Part shown: piece by piece, positions 43,075 to 54,077 of the stretch
Layout of the letters: every line of letters begins with the position of its first letter
Position numbering within the stretch: the stretch's first letter is position 1
NCBI GenBank assembly: GCA_037176885.1
Contig: JAWWNJ010000111.1
Span: 682,001-746,000, forward strand
Origin: Favolaschia claudopus
Taxonomy: Eukaryota > Basidiomycota > Agaricomycetes > Agaricales > Mycenaceae
Direction: 5' to 3'
DNA: 64,000 bases
Translations under genes and position numbers: made by a program
Notes under the pieces: model-generated
What the model saw: only the letters and a program-made list of their open reading frames with translations
Database searches by the model: none
What the model was told of the DNA's origin: nothing

Positions 43075-45445
43075 TCATGCTGGTTCACCATCAGAGTCAA
43101 TAATATTCCCGTCGTCGTCGATGTATGCCCAACTAACTCAAGAACATTGTTATATATAATGATTACTGATAATATCAAATCCACTCACGTTTTCTTGCGT
43201 TTCTTCGGCCCTTGTGTACCTTCGGATGGAGCTGGATTTGAAGATGCACTCTTGCGTGATCGAGTCGATGAGCGAGTCGGTGTAGGTTCAGTGCTAAACA
43301 CTGAGCTTAGAGACAAGAAAGTGTGAATTAGAAGCGAACTTACCCGGTCTTTTTAGTCCGTTTAGCTTTCTTCCGCTGCCTCTTGGGTCTTTCATCATGC
43401 TCGTCTTCGACGGGTGGTGTTAGTCGATCTTCATCCTCGGGAGGTGGTGTTTCCGGAGGTGGGGGTTCGATAGGAGGGACTAATCACAGTCGAGCCTGTT
43501 TGTGGCTGCTGCGCGCTGAGATCTAGGGCAAAAACAAATGGTGTTGAACGGGAAGACAGCTCGCTAAGGTACTCGGCGACCAAGAGAACATGAACATTTG
43601 TCAGCTCATTCGGGGGTGAAAGTGGGGCCGGAAAGGAGAAGGACACTGTGTGATAGTAACGAAATGGTGTTTGTCCGATCTCAACCCAGGGAATGGCAGT
43701 CGTCAGACCGGTGGACTTGACTGAGATGGAGTTAGAGCTGTCACACCTTTCTCGGAGAAAGTTCTTACCCCACACAGCGTTGAAATATTCAGAAAGAAGG
43801 TAACGAATGTCCGTCCCGCCAGCTCCAAAGTTGATAGAGGGAAATAAAGGAACTCCGTCTGGATTCTGGGACAGAACAATATTGACATTCGTCGGTTTTG
43901 CGGGACCTGGAGAGAGGTTCATTGAGGAAGGACGACTTCGTATATAGAGACACACCTGGAATAACATCCTCCGCAAACTTATACCAAGCCAAACCGTATT
44001 GGCGAAGAAGCTCTCCGTCAGTGCCACCAAAATTTGTTTTGTTGTGCGCAGAATGACCGTGGAGGCTGGAATAAAGCTCAGGTGACAGTGACGAAGGAAA
44101 CTCGACAATATACGTACGCTCCAGTTGAAATATCTCCTTTCACATCACGCCAACCATAGAACAAGAGGAGCTCAGCATTGCCTAGAAGACCGCCCTGGCA
44201 AAGAGTCGCTAGCGCGGTGTGCATAAGTACTCTCTTTGAAGTCGGTTTGATTACTGTGATTCTGGATATTTAGATGTGCTAGCTGGTCTGACAACGACTT
44301 ACCGGTGAATATCTCCTCCAAATTTATCGGCTCTTGTCTGCCATTCGTCTCGTGCGTCAGAGTCAAGGGTGTCCCACTTCTCCTTCAGCACAGTCTGATA
44401 TGCAGAGCCTACAGTCCCTGTTCCTGCTGCAGCATGACGCTCTTCAGCTGCGGAATGGATAACGCTCTCGTTTTCCTTCGCAAACAGCTGCCGAGCGGTC
44501 AATAGCGTGGAAAAATGCAGAAGTGGAACACCTCTATGCTTCGGAGGTGGGGCAACGGTCGAATCGGCTTTCTTCAAGTAGACTTGAGTGCGATAATTAG
44601 TGAATTTTCGGACGACAATCTGAAGTACAATGGCACTGATTAACCCTCTCGAGAACTCAGGCCAATCCTAGGTGGTCTGGACAGACCGAAGGGATTGGCT
44701 AAAGCGATCACCCATCAGTCACGTGTCTCCTCATTCTTTTCGTCTCGCCCGCCTCCGCATCGCGCCTTTGGCTCGGTGACTCCGTCTCTTTGAGACCTTC
44801 TCTTCTCCAGCCCCTCCCCCTCCATGACCTCGAGTCTCCTTCCCCGCTTCTAGTCTTGTCCCCCCGTCGCCGTCATACCCTCTTTTTTCGTGCCCACCCA
44901 CCCATCCCTAGTTAGTTTTGCTATTTCCTGCGCACTCACGTAGCTACGGATTTGTTCTGTATTCTTTAGTTGCGTAGGGGCTGCCTCGGCTCCTTCGTCT
45001 TCGGGCGGAGTGCAGCGAGCTCCATTTCGGAAATATTGACTGAAGAGAAGTATATAGTTGAAGACATACCTCGTGCCACGCCTTCTGTGAGTTGTTGCTC
45101 ACATCAAGCTTTCCAGCGAAGAGCGGGGAGGCTAGGATGTCGTTGGCAGTCTCCTGCTTCCACTTTGTTAAAGCAACACCGTTAACTCCAGCGTCGATTT
45201 GAGCACAGAATGCTGGCATGAAGGATTCGATGTGATTTTTTTGTGCATAGGAGAATTGACCCTGCCGTCCAGGGCCATTCAACATTGGGGATGGAAGCAA
45301 AACGGGGATCGTTGCCAAAGTCGAAAGTAGAAAGTGATAAAGCAAGAGACTGTGTAAGCACCTTGACAGAGTCTCCGGATCCTGCGGACAATAAGTTGCA
45401 ATTGCGCGTCCAGCCGAGAAGTTCAAGCGACTGACCGGATGCCAT
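43075..45445 (-). CDS. HMG-box-like nuclear protein, nine exons
   Basis: I can follow nine exons on the minus strand with GT-AG introns and matching phases: 45445-45362, 45261-45070, 44619-44303, 44261-44118, 44065-43956, 43906-43769, 43720-43344, 43293-43189, 43132-43075. Exon 2 has SYAQKNHIESFMPAFCAQID and GVALTKWKQETANDILASPL; exon 3 has VVRKFTNYRTQVYLKK and the HMG-like AYQTVLKEKWDTLDSDARDE, WQTRADKF; exon 4 MHTALATLCQGGLLGNAELL, LFYGWRD; exon 5 ELLRQYGLAWYKFAEDVIP; exon 7 VKSTGLTTAIPWVEIGQTPF. The tail is Pro/Asp/Glu-rich and basic (KRQRKKAKRTKK, GPKKRKK), suggesting nuclear location. One frame discontinuity near 43490 within exon 7 is unresolved: an extra small intron or a one-base lesion. 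The intron after exon 2 is unusually long (450 nt) and probably holds an insertion. Family multicopy in Agaricomycetes by recall. Confidence 0.7.
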
Positions 45446-46157
45446 GCCGAATTTTCGGCTTACACTCGGAGTTACAAAAAAACTATCCCACGGTTCAATT
45501 TTGCGTGTTCGGCTTGCCCATGCAGAAAAATGACCACCTAAGTCAGTTTACGCACAGTATCCCGTGGTAATTGTCCGCAGCAGTATTTATCAGCTTATTC
45601 CGTGCCCATTCAACCGATTTCCTATACTTGAAAAGAGGGCCAGGCCATCAGTCGCGTGACTTTTGACAGAGAATCACGGGGTCAATGTCGAGATGTTGAG
45701 ATCGTACTAGACGTCGCGAGCGGAGCGAGCGCAGCGGGGTTTGGGGCGGCCAGCCCCAACAAGCTTTAGCTCCCTGCCTCCGGCACGGCCGACTCGCCCT
45801 GCCGTCCAGGGCCATTCAACATTGGGGATGGAAGCAAAACGGGGATCGTTGCCAAAGTCGAAAGTAGAAAGTGATAAAGCAAGAGACTGTGTAAGCACCT
45901 TGACAGAGTCTCCGGATCCTGCGGACAATAAGTTGCAATTGCGCGTCCAGCCGAGAAGTTCAAGCGACTGACCGGATGCCATGCCGAATTTTCGGCTTAC
46001 ACTCGGAGTTACAAAAAAACTATCCCACGGTTCAATTTTGCGTGTTCGGCTTGCCCATGCAGAAAAATGACCACCTAAGTCAGTTTACGCACAGTATCCC
46101 GTGGTAATTGTCCGCAGCAGTATTTATCAGCTTATTCCGTGCCCATTCAACCGATTT
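45259..46157 (-). repeat. Tandem duplication of promoter, exon 1 and intron 1 of the HMG-like gene
   Basis: 45259-45620 and 45798-46157 are direct copies, near identical, each holding the intron 1 acceptor side, exon 1 (start codon near 45445 and 45982) and about 170 bp of upstream sequence. A copy of the GC-rich repeat sits between them and another follows the second copy. The proximal copy is joined to exon 2; the distal one has no exon 2 next to it. Confidence 0.8.
45626..45797 (+). repeat. GC-rich dispersed repeat, copy 3, with internal inversion
   Basis: The first 145 bp match 38455-38600; after CCCCAACAAGCTT the sequence continues as the inverse of the repeat's own end (TAGCTCCCTGCCTCCGGCAC), so a piece is inverted. 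It ends abruptly at the duplication junction 45797/45798. Confidence 0.65.
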
Positions 46158-46450
46158 TATACTTGAAAAGAGGGCCAGGCCATCAGTCGCGTGACTTTTG
46201 ACAGAAAATCACGGGGTTTTGTCAACATCCTACAACACAACCGGCTGTCGAGATGTTGTAACTCACACGCGGTCCCCGGCGCCGCGCGCCGGCGAGTGCA
46301 GCGAGCGGCAGTGCGGCGCCGCGGGCAAGGAATCCAGCAAAAAAAATCCAGGCGGGGTTTGGGGCGGAGCCCCGACAAGCTGTGTACCCCCCGTAGGTAG
46401 GGACGCGAGCGCAGCGAGCCGGCCCTGCCGAAGGCGGGGTGCTTAAGCTT
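46158..46450 (+). repeat. GC-rich dispersed repeat, copy 4 (variant)
   Basis: Starts like the other copies (ACTTGAAAAGAGGGCCAGGC, TGACAGAAAATCACGGGG) but contains a different middle: GGCGCCGCGCGCCGGCGAGT, CAGCGAGCGGCAGTGC, AAAAAAAATCCAGGCGGGG. A piece of this variant also occurs near 24180-24290. Confidence 0.6.
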
Positions 46451-47385
46451 GTCCGACTTATCAAGCATGCACCTTGCGCAACCATCATTCAGACATGTGC
46501 ATACTACCGATTTTCATTCCAAACAAGGGTTGCTCCAAGTCGTTTCTTGCTAATCCAGTGCATTAGTAATTCCGGGTTTTCGGAATTGCTAATCCAGCTT
46601 TAGAAGGCAAGAGATAAACGGCGCTTTCAGAGATGTATTCGTCATTATACATGCCTATAGCGAGGCGGAAAAATGGATAATCGGAGAAGTATGACCTAAA
46701 TTAGTGAGGGTCGGGACATTTTTCGAACCGAAGATGCGGACTAATGATGAAGGACAAGCTCCGTCAGCAGCAGACCACAAGTACACTGAAAGGCTCGACT
46801 GTGAGACTTTGGTGTTGTCTGTCTCCCCATTCCATTCCATGGTTCCTGTGCTCCGCTCGCGCTCTGAGCCTGTGATTGCCTACCCACTAGCCCGTAAAGC
46901 TGGCTACCGAGGACTCAAAAGCGATATGCGTGCTGAAAACCAACGCGATATCTCAGGCATTCTCAGGACTCTTGCTGGTTCACCTCCTCCGGCACTTCCA
47001 ACTCGCCATCAAGGCCACTATCTTACTCGCCCTCGCCTCAACACTGGGACAACCGATGTTGGATCTTCTGGCGAATACTATCAAATTGTGCGTGGCGTTT
47101 GTGTGCTTCGAGACTTCACCTAATATTCCTTTCAAACCAGTGTATCCCAGGCCAACATGCAGGCTGTTCCATGCCATCTCGCAACCTCTCAATCCACGAA
47201 TCTTGAGGCTTGAAGGGGTGAGAGAATTATTTCTTGTGCGCCGCGAGTTAGCGCCTATTCCTCGGGTATGTTCTTACCTACTTGTGCTGACCCTGGATGT
47301 TAATTCGTGGAGTTAGAATATCAGGCCTCTCCCCTCTCCTCAGGCATGCGCTGCCCCATCCAAAACTAAGGCAAGAGTTTACAAG
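46451..47385. other. No confident gene
   Basis: Plus-strand frames at 46704-47123 and 46930-47316 overlap in different registers; neither shows a recognisable domain or a clear splice partner to the gene starting at 47386. Possibly promoter and upstream exons of that gene. Confidence 0.3.
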
Positions 47386-47945
47386 ATGAGCACCCGAGGG
47401 GTATGTGATAATCGAAACTGCTTGCAGAGCTGAACTGATAATGCTTTCATAGACACCACCTGTTCGGCCTCTTCAAGCTGTACCCAACCAGGTTTGTGTT
47501 TAGTTGCAAATCACGCACTTCCTCCTGACACGATTAAAGGCCTCTTCGAGTCGTTCAAGCAATTCCCCTGCTCAAATGGGTTTCGCTCTTGACATGGAAT
47601 TCCCTCTCAGATTGTTGATTTGGACCAAGGTACGATGAACTTATCTGCTTACATTCACCCATTTTAATGCTTCATAGACATCTGCGGGGCCAAATGTTAT
47701 CGACGGGGTGTATGCTGGTGCTGACAAGAAATTTCGTCTTGATTGTTACATGCCGCTCCTGGAGAAACAAGGCATTACACAGTACGCACAAAATCGAGTT
47801 GTATATGAAGTGACGTGACGAGTGGAGACCATGGGAGCGCAAGGCACCCATTCCGGTTTTTCAATCGGACGAGGTGATTGTCATTCGCACTGCTGGTTTG
47901 TCATCTCTCGTGGAATGGGATGATTATAAAGATTTCATCTACTAG
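47386..47945 (+). pseudogene. Small spliced gene, one-base frameshift
   Basis: Four exons with good splice sites and consistent phase: 47386-47400 (MSTRG), 47453-47491 (TPPVRPLQAVPNQ), 47540-47629 (ending FALDMEFPLRLLIWTK) and 47678-47945. The last reads TSAGPNVIDGVYAGADKKFR, LDCYMPLLEKQGITQYAQNR, VVYEVT, then a TGA; one base on, the frame resumes DEWRPWERKAPIPVFQSDEV, IVIRTAGLSSLVEWDDYKDF to a TAG at 47943-47945. The strict continuation after the shift shows a recent lesion near 47815 (or a sequencing error). I do not know the family. It ends about 350 bp upstream of the KDZ transposase on the same strand. Confidence 0.6.
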
Positions 47946-48295
47946 GTGAGTCTCCTGGCCGATATCATGTCCGTCAAGATTACTTACCCTCGGGATAGAA
48001 TTGATTTCCTAATCAAACAAAATTGGGCCCAAACCGCATAGGTAGTCGGCACACCATTTACCGTATTTCCTTCCCATATCACAAAACATTTCCATTTCCC
48101 ATTGACTGCGTAGGTAGTCGATGTATTCATTACCATATCTTTCCCCCCAAGCATTTTAGAGATATATAGTGTTATGCAGTTATTTCGCACAAAAGGCTTC
48201 TCATGCATAGGCAGTGAGTTCAAATATACCTCATTTACTTCGTACGAGCGAAATCTGAGAGAGTGGGAATTTTTTTGTGCGTAAAAACCATCTCG

Positions 48296-49929
48296 ATGTC
48301 TCGCCTTTCACTCGGAAAGCGCAAGAGTGTCCCTACTGGCAACTTCAACGAACAGCATGTTGCGTTTGAAAATCCACGGCTCAAACGCATTCACTTCACG
48401 ACAACGAGCGAGTCAGGCTCTCGGGAAGTAAACGAGATCACTGGGCGCATCCCAAGCCCTAACTCGTCAGCGACCCTTCCCTCGGGGACCCAAAATTCAC
48501 CTCCATCTAAGAAAACACTAGAAAGACTCAGGTATGATCTTTCAGTCGATCCTAATAGATTCTGATATAACTAAGAATGCTGGACTGCTGGACGATTACG
48601 AGGAGCATCTTGACGAGCTGGCGGATCTTCTCGTTGAATCTGCATCGGATGAGCGTATCAATTCGGGTGCGCTTTGTGATTGCGGGGCTGGACCGGTTAT
48701 TATGCAATGCCATGACTGTACGGAATATCGGGCCACATGCGTCGAGTGCTTCAAGACGAAGCATCTCAACAATCCCTTACATTGGGCAGAGGTCTGGCAG
48801 ACCTCTGATGGATTTTTCGTTCGCCACGATATTTCCATGCTCAATCACACCATTCAGCTCGGCCATTCTGGTGCCCTCTGTCCTTCATCTACCGGCAGCC
48901 GGAAATTCACGATAGTTCATCATAGCGGGGTTCACGCGACACGAGTGGCGTTTTGTGGGTGCCACGAAAATCCGCCCAATAAAACTCGACAACTCATGCG
49001 AGCCCGATTATTTCCCGCTACAATGAAAGAGACGAAATCCGCGTTTACCTTCACGGTGTTGAAGGAGTGTCACCTCCATAATTTGGAATCTAAAAAGGCC
49101 TCGTACAACTACATGGGCGCGTTGCGACGGCTTACTGATAATTCTTTCACTGCGGACGTTCCGGTCAGCCATTAAAATTTAAATTTTGCGCTGCTTCAAA
49201 TACTGATTGAATATTTTGAAGGATCCGTATTCCAACTTTCTTCGATCCATTCGTTTTTGGGATTACTTGACGATGCTCAAGAGATTGGGGCAGATGCATG
49301 GGATTGATCGCTTGCTGCCTCATCGCCCTGAAGGGAACCTTGTTTTGTACTGTCCCGCGTGCCCTGAACCCGGCTTCAATTCTGAGCCAAATGCTTCCTC
49401 GGTGAAAACGCCGGAATTCCTGCGGTAAGACACATTAATTCGATCTCAGTTGCGCTGTCTGATTCCTTCTCTAAGTCATCTCAATCAGATTCAACGCACC
49501 CTGGACGGCAACTTTCAATGCAATCAATACAAGAAGAATTCGAATCCGGACGATGTCTCACTTTGCAAGGGAAAAGCTCACTTCCCAGTGGACCGAGACT
49601 ATCGAGCTTATCTGAAAGAAAATCCCGGATCAACAGAGGTATGTCAGTAATTGTAACGATCCACCCAAACTGATCGAGGAAGAAATCAACATGTAATTAT
49701 CTGAAAGCGGTTAACAAACAGGACAAGAAAAAGTTCAAGAATATGGCAATCACCGGCACAGTAAACGCGCAGTGCAGTCATGTCTTTATTCTGAGCAGTG
49801 TTGACTTACACTACGGTGAAAAGTGCGTAATCGAGCTGTGCGAAACTTGACTATTTACCTTCAACATAGGTTTTCTAACGGTGATTACGCGTTGGTCTCG
49901 TCTCTGCGCCTTTACAATGGGCGTGGAAA
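48296..49929 (+). pseudogene. KDZ transposase (CxC2 type), 3'-truncated
   Basis: Exons with GT-AG introns: 48296-48531 (basic leader), about 48560-49155, about 49222-49425, about 49482-49638, about 49722-49823 and 49869-49929. The second carries the CxC2 zinc region: CDCGAGPVIMQCHDCTEYRA, TCVECFKTKHLNNPLHWAEV, WQTSDGFFVRHDIS, LGHSG..CP, then FCGCHENPPNKTRQLMRARL, FPATMKETKSAFTFTVLKEC and YMGALRRLTDN. Next FWDYLTMLKRLGQMHGID, CPACPEPGFN, LDGNFQCNQYKKNSNPDDVS with the first catalytic Asp, and QCSHVFILSSVDLHYGEK, FSNGDYALVSSL. At 49929 it stops against unrelated sequence, so the second catalytic Asp, the Glu and the C-terminus are missing. KDZ elements are DDE transposons common in basidiomycetes. 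The exon 1/2 junction phase is not settled. Confidence 0.85.
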
Positions 49930-51590
49930 GGGTCGTCACTTACCCGCAATTCTTTGCGGGTCTTGCGCCAAACGTTGTCGGCTCAAGGTGCCGATGATTG
50001 CAGGAGGTGCAAAATCACCTGAAACAAGGCCAAGGACCTGCCGGGAGCGTCGGAATCGCCACTTGGCGATGATTCTACAGCGTGTACGGCATCGGCAAGA
50101 CATCGGCCGAGCCTCGGCATTGCCAGCCGAAGACCCGTCAGCACCCGCGGGTTCCGCACGGGTCCTGGTATTGCGCGGGTCGCAGAGAATGCAAGGTGGA
50201 ACACTGTTGTAACAAACTTGGGCTGAAAACTGCTTCAGACGGCGTCAAGACATTGAAAACTGTGCGAAAGTTATGGGTTTTCTCCTCGAAAGAGTATGTG
50301 TTATGGGGTATCGCAGAGATATGCGATTTTAGCGGGGAACCAACTTGGTGGATGCCAAAATGTATCGGTTAGTGCAGTGTATGGGGTTTGACAATGATGC
50401 GTTATCACAGAGGCGACTGTACTAACAGTAATCCCGGCGCTTTTAGTTAGCCGACTAATTGTTCCCACGACTGGTCCAACTACTCACTAGCGACTCTGTG
50501 TCCAACACCAGGAAGCCTAAGTGCGAAAGCAGGACCACCTGGCGCACACTTAATTGTTCCCGGCCACTCATCTGAAGCTTTACTTCCGGACCCGGCCGAG
50601 CCTCGGGTACAAACCCGTGCGTAGACCCGCGACCCGTGTTGAACCCTAGCAACAGCACGGGCAGATGGGTGAACAGGGGAGTCAAACTCCATCCGGTCCA
50701 TCAGTGCATTGAACTGCTGTTGGATTGCGTAGTGGCTGTCGTTGGTGAAGGCCCATGTCCTATGTCTGTGGACAAGTTATTCAAGTTGAAAAAAGAGAGA
50801 AAAAGAAGAGAAAAGAGGGAGAGACTCAACTTGATTTAGTCTCTCCCCTGCATTCCTTTCTGATTGTAATACAATGGTATTCATGATGCTGCGAAGGTTT
50901 TTGGCACTTGAATCCCAAGACCGTTTAAGGAAAATCAGTGATTTCAAGACCCGTGCCCTTTTCGAGCGAATTCCCCAAACGGACATGGGATCTGGCCAAT
51001 GAAATTCAAGATTTTCCGCCGAGACGTCGGCTTGCCACAATAAGCACAAAATTGATGGCATCAATTGACTTTCCCTCGGTTTCATTTCGCTTTCGTTTCC
51101 TTGCGTCTGTAAGAATCTGTCTGTTTTGTGCTGCATAAACATACAAGCACCCACCTGAATCTATTCATTTAATTTCTGCCAGAAAATGTGGATGAATGAC
51201 CAGCAAATCCCAGTTCAACAGAACTGGGGTATATGCTGAAGTCCTACTAGGTAGGGGCAGAAGAACCTTTGTGTTCTTTAACTAACAGAGCTCCTTAGTG
51301 GGTGCAGTGTAATAGAGTGGTATACAGTCTAGAATATCTTCACTGAGTCCACACACTGCATCTTTAGTGTTATTTTGCACCAAAATTGGCCGCACTTGCG
51401 CTCCGGGGATAATTTCCTTATTAGGTTCTGCCAATTCTGCCGAGATCCGGCAATTGCCGTTCTGCCTGGCAGACCGGCAGAACTGACCTGAAACAGTTCT
51501 GCCACGGACAATCAAAGTCAACAATTTTATTTTCGGTTGAACCGCTATTTTCTGGGCTTAGCTGAGTCCAGAAACGGATTCAGCACCCCA
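49930..51590. other. Repeat patchwork, no gene
   Basis: 50090-50175 has GCCGAGCCTCGGCATTGCCA, ACCCGCGGGTTCCGCACGGG and similar GGGTCC/GGACCC units; 50265-50425 is a piece of the 36551 MITE family; 50585-50645 has CGGGTAC units like 33085; 50755-50840 matches 39125-39260. A minus frame at 50777-51154 has no domain. Confidence 0.4.
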
Positions 51591-51594
51591 TAAT

Positions 51595-51805
51595 AGAGGG
51601 TTTGCGATGAGCCATTGGAGCCATTGAATGGCTAACAATTTCCCGATTAGGGAACTTTGATGGCCCAAAGATTGATGTCAAATTATACAAGAGGTGCGTG
51701 GAATGAAGTTTGGATGCTGAAACCAGGGTTAGCCTTTGTCAATGCGCCTGGATTTTGACTTTTGTGTAGCCATTAGCCATCCAATGGCTGCATCGCAAAC
51801 TCGCT
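51595..51805. mobile_element. 211-bp AGAG..TTTGCGATG MITE, AAT duplication
   Basis: AGAGGGTTTGCGATGAGCCA and GCATCGCAAACTCGCT ends, AAT at 51592-51594 and 51806-51808. Subterminal GAGCCATTGGAGCCATTGAA and TTAGCCATCCAATGGCTG. Confidence 0.85.
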
Positions 51806-52052
51806 AATACGTCTAAAAACAATTTTTCCTGAATTTTCCCACGACAAAATGGGTTTGGCCAAATTTTTGGGCGGTCTGAACGAAATTGTGTGTACCTTTC
51901 TGGCCCCTCCAGACGAATGTTGACCCAGCCTTCATGGTTTCTGACCATCCAGAGGATACTATATGCAACTACTCTTGTCCCTCAGCCCTTTTTGCTTTGA
52001 AGAACCCACTGTAAAAACCCGAATTGGCAACCAGCTCTGCCCTGCTCCTCAC

Positions 52053-53349
52053 CCTCTGCCCTGCTCCTCACCGGCGCCAAATCCTCCGGCTCTTTATTCG
52101 GCATTTTTGCGAGCATCCGCTTCTGCCAGATCGGCGCGGAAACTCCCGAACACCCAAGCAGATCCGCGAAGATGCAGTCCGTGACATGTATCTTTTCTGC
52201 TTTCAGCGTGGTCTTCGGGAAGTCTGGGGATATATGTGGAGCGCCTGGTACTGCCCTGCTAAATGGAAGCTTTGGGCGCGCTCTACTTCCGAAGATTTCA
52301 TTGGTCGCTGGCGCACAACAATGACTGTCGAAAACCTGTGGCGTAATCTCAAGCACCGAACTCTCCATGATTTTGTGCACCCTCGACTCGACCAGGTGTT
52401 CTACCTGATCATCTCCGACCTCATCCCGACGTTCTCTGCGAAAATGCAAATTTTTGAACGCGACTTCCGTGCCGGCCGCTCGAATTCCCTTACTCCATGG
52501 CAAAAGTGTTTCAAGGCTGATTGGAAGAAGCTCAGCTGTCGGCCTCTTGGTTCCCAGCAGTACGAAATCGACCTTTCATCATGGACGTGTACATGCGGGC
52601 AGCAGAAGTACAATGCGTACCTTCTCTGCAAGCATCTCGTCCAGTCATTTCACGCACCAGAGCCGGAATTCTTCCAAACGGTGATTCGGCGCCGGGTTCA
52701 GCCGTTTTATTCACACAGACTTTTGAAGCCCAAGGACGGCTCTGAACTCGAGGTTTTCGACCCACTGGATGGCACGGTTTGCGACGGTGACAATCCAATT
52801 GATTCTGACATTTACCAGAAGCCCGGGGAGCCAAGTCCGGGTCAAAGTTCAGCTTCAACGCTGAATCGGCGATTGAAGCGAAAGCGAAGCGAGGCCGTGA
52901 GTGACGATTCCAGAAGCATCATCGAAATCTCTTCGAGCTCTGGAGCGTCGTCACCCATCCGTGTTGACGAAGAAAGCGACGAGGTAAGTGAAATATCATC
53001 AATTGGCACCCTTCAAGACATTGTTTTTAATCTCATGTTGAATATTCAGGAAGCAGAGTTTAAACACATTGAATTTGCGAAGAAATGTGCGCAAGACCTC
53101 CGTGCAGCTGCCGCACTTCTAGAAGAACAAGCCAGCAATCCCAAAAAGTCGAAAATTTGGCTTCGGGCAGTTTCAAACAACAAGATCGGTGCTGATGTCT
53201 CTAAACTGGTTGATGATGTACAGCTCTTCAAGAAAACGGCTCGCAGCCGGCAACCGACGTGGGCGCGCAAGGGAGACAAGTCGTCTCAGCGGTACACCCG
53301 CAATACGATGGGATTGTACATAGCCGACGAAAATATCGCACCTGAATAG
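52053..53349 (+). pseudogene. MULE transposase, C-terminal half with SWIM finger
   Basis: Open frame reading HRRQILRLFIRHFCEHPLLP, REDAVRDMYLFCFQRGLREV, WGYMWSAWYCPAKWKLWARS, then TMTVENLWRNLKHRTLHDFV with the probable catalytic Glu, RLDQVFYLI, and the SWIM zinc finger WTCTCGQQKYNAYLLCKHLV (C-x-C-x8-C-x-H). After that a Ser/Glu-rich linker and a Lys/Arg-rich helical tail (EFAKKCAQDLRAAAALLEEQ) to the stop at 53347-53349. The two catalytic Asp residues and DNA-binding N-terminus that a Mutator-like transposase needs are absent: the frame to the left of 52050 is low-complexity CTGCTCCTCACC repeats. No internal lesion in the retained half, so loss was by 5' truncation or an unplaced exon junction. 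Confidence 0.85.
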
Positions 53350-54077
53350 ATTACTTATTGCTTGTACCAAAATTTACATCTCCTTGCTTCCCTGATACAA
53401 ATTGTGTGTGTGTGAAGAGTTGACGCGAAGACCCAAACATTGAACGGGTTGAACCTACTTATGACGCAGTTGGATTCTGACCTCAAATCCAACTACGTCA
53501 TCGCGCGGGTGATACAATCACACACTATGCTGCACCTTTACACGCAAATATACATATTTCTTTGATTACATGCCATTATGAAAATATTTACTTGATAAAC
53601 TAGTGATCCGCTCAGGCGCGGTGTGCTCGCGAAGCGTAATGCCAATGACAGAATTTTCTCTCCTTTTTCTCGGACATAACCGGTCGTTGTTTTTCCTTTG
53701 CATATCCTCAAACCGGGATCATTCGAACCGCCTTGTCAATGCGCATCTTCTGGTACTGTTTTTACCGCGAGATTGAGAAAACTGAATGAGTTTGAGGGCA
53801 TTCTGTGCTGAGACCAATGTCAGCCACTGCGAAAACATTTGTTCGTGTTTGCATGCTCTGCTTAGCCCCCAGCCAGTCACGTGAAGGGTAGAATTGCTCG
53901 CTTCGCTCGCAATTAGTGAACCTGGAGGGCAGGGGCAGGCGGGACAGCGTCGGCGACGCGTTTGGCGCTCGAAAACGGACTTGTCGATGGCGGGAGAAGG
54001 CGTTTGACAGCGTGTGTCCATCTTTGATCGGGGAGATCCGAGGGCACGTGCGGCGCCAGGTGTTGGGGGGATAGCGT
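53350..54077. other. MULE 3' flank and LINE 3' region
   Basis: A near-perfect hairpin at 53461-53501 (ATGACGCAGTTGGATT with its inverse) lies in the MULE 3' flank. 53700-54077 directly follows the LINE stop on the minus strand and is presumably its 3' UTR; no poly(A) or simple tail is obvious. Confidence 0.4.

Noticed and set aside
45707..45982. Second copy of the first-exon frame as a separate gene
   Set aside because: It is the duplicated exon 1 reading into the GC-rich repeat; no exon 2 follows.
50777..51154. 125-codon minus frame
   Set aside because: Its 3' part is the GA-rich dispersed repeat also found at 39125; no domain or splice partner.
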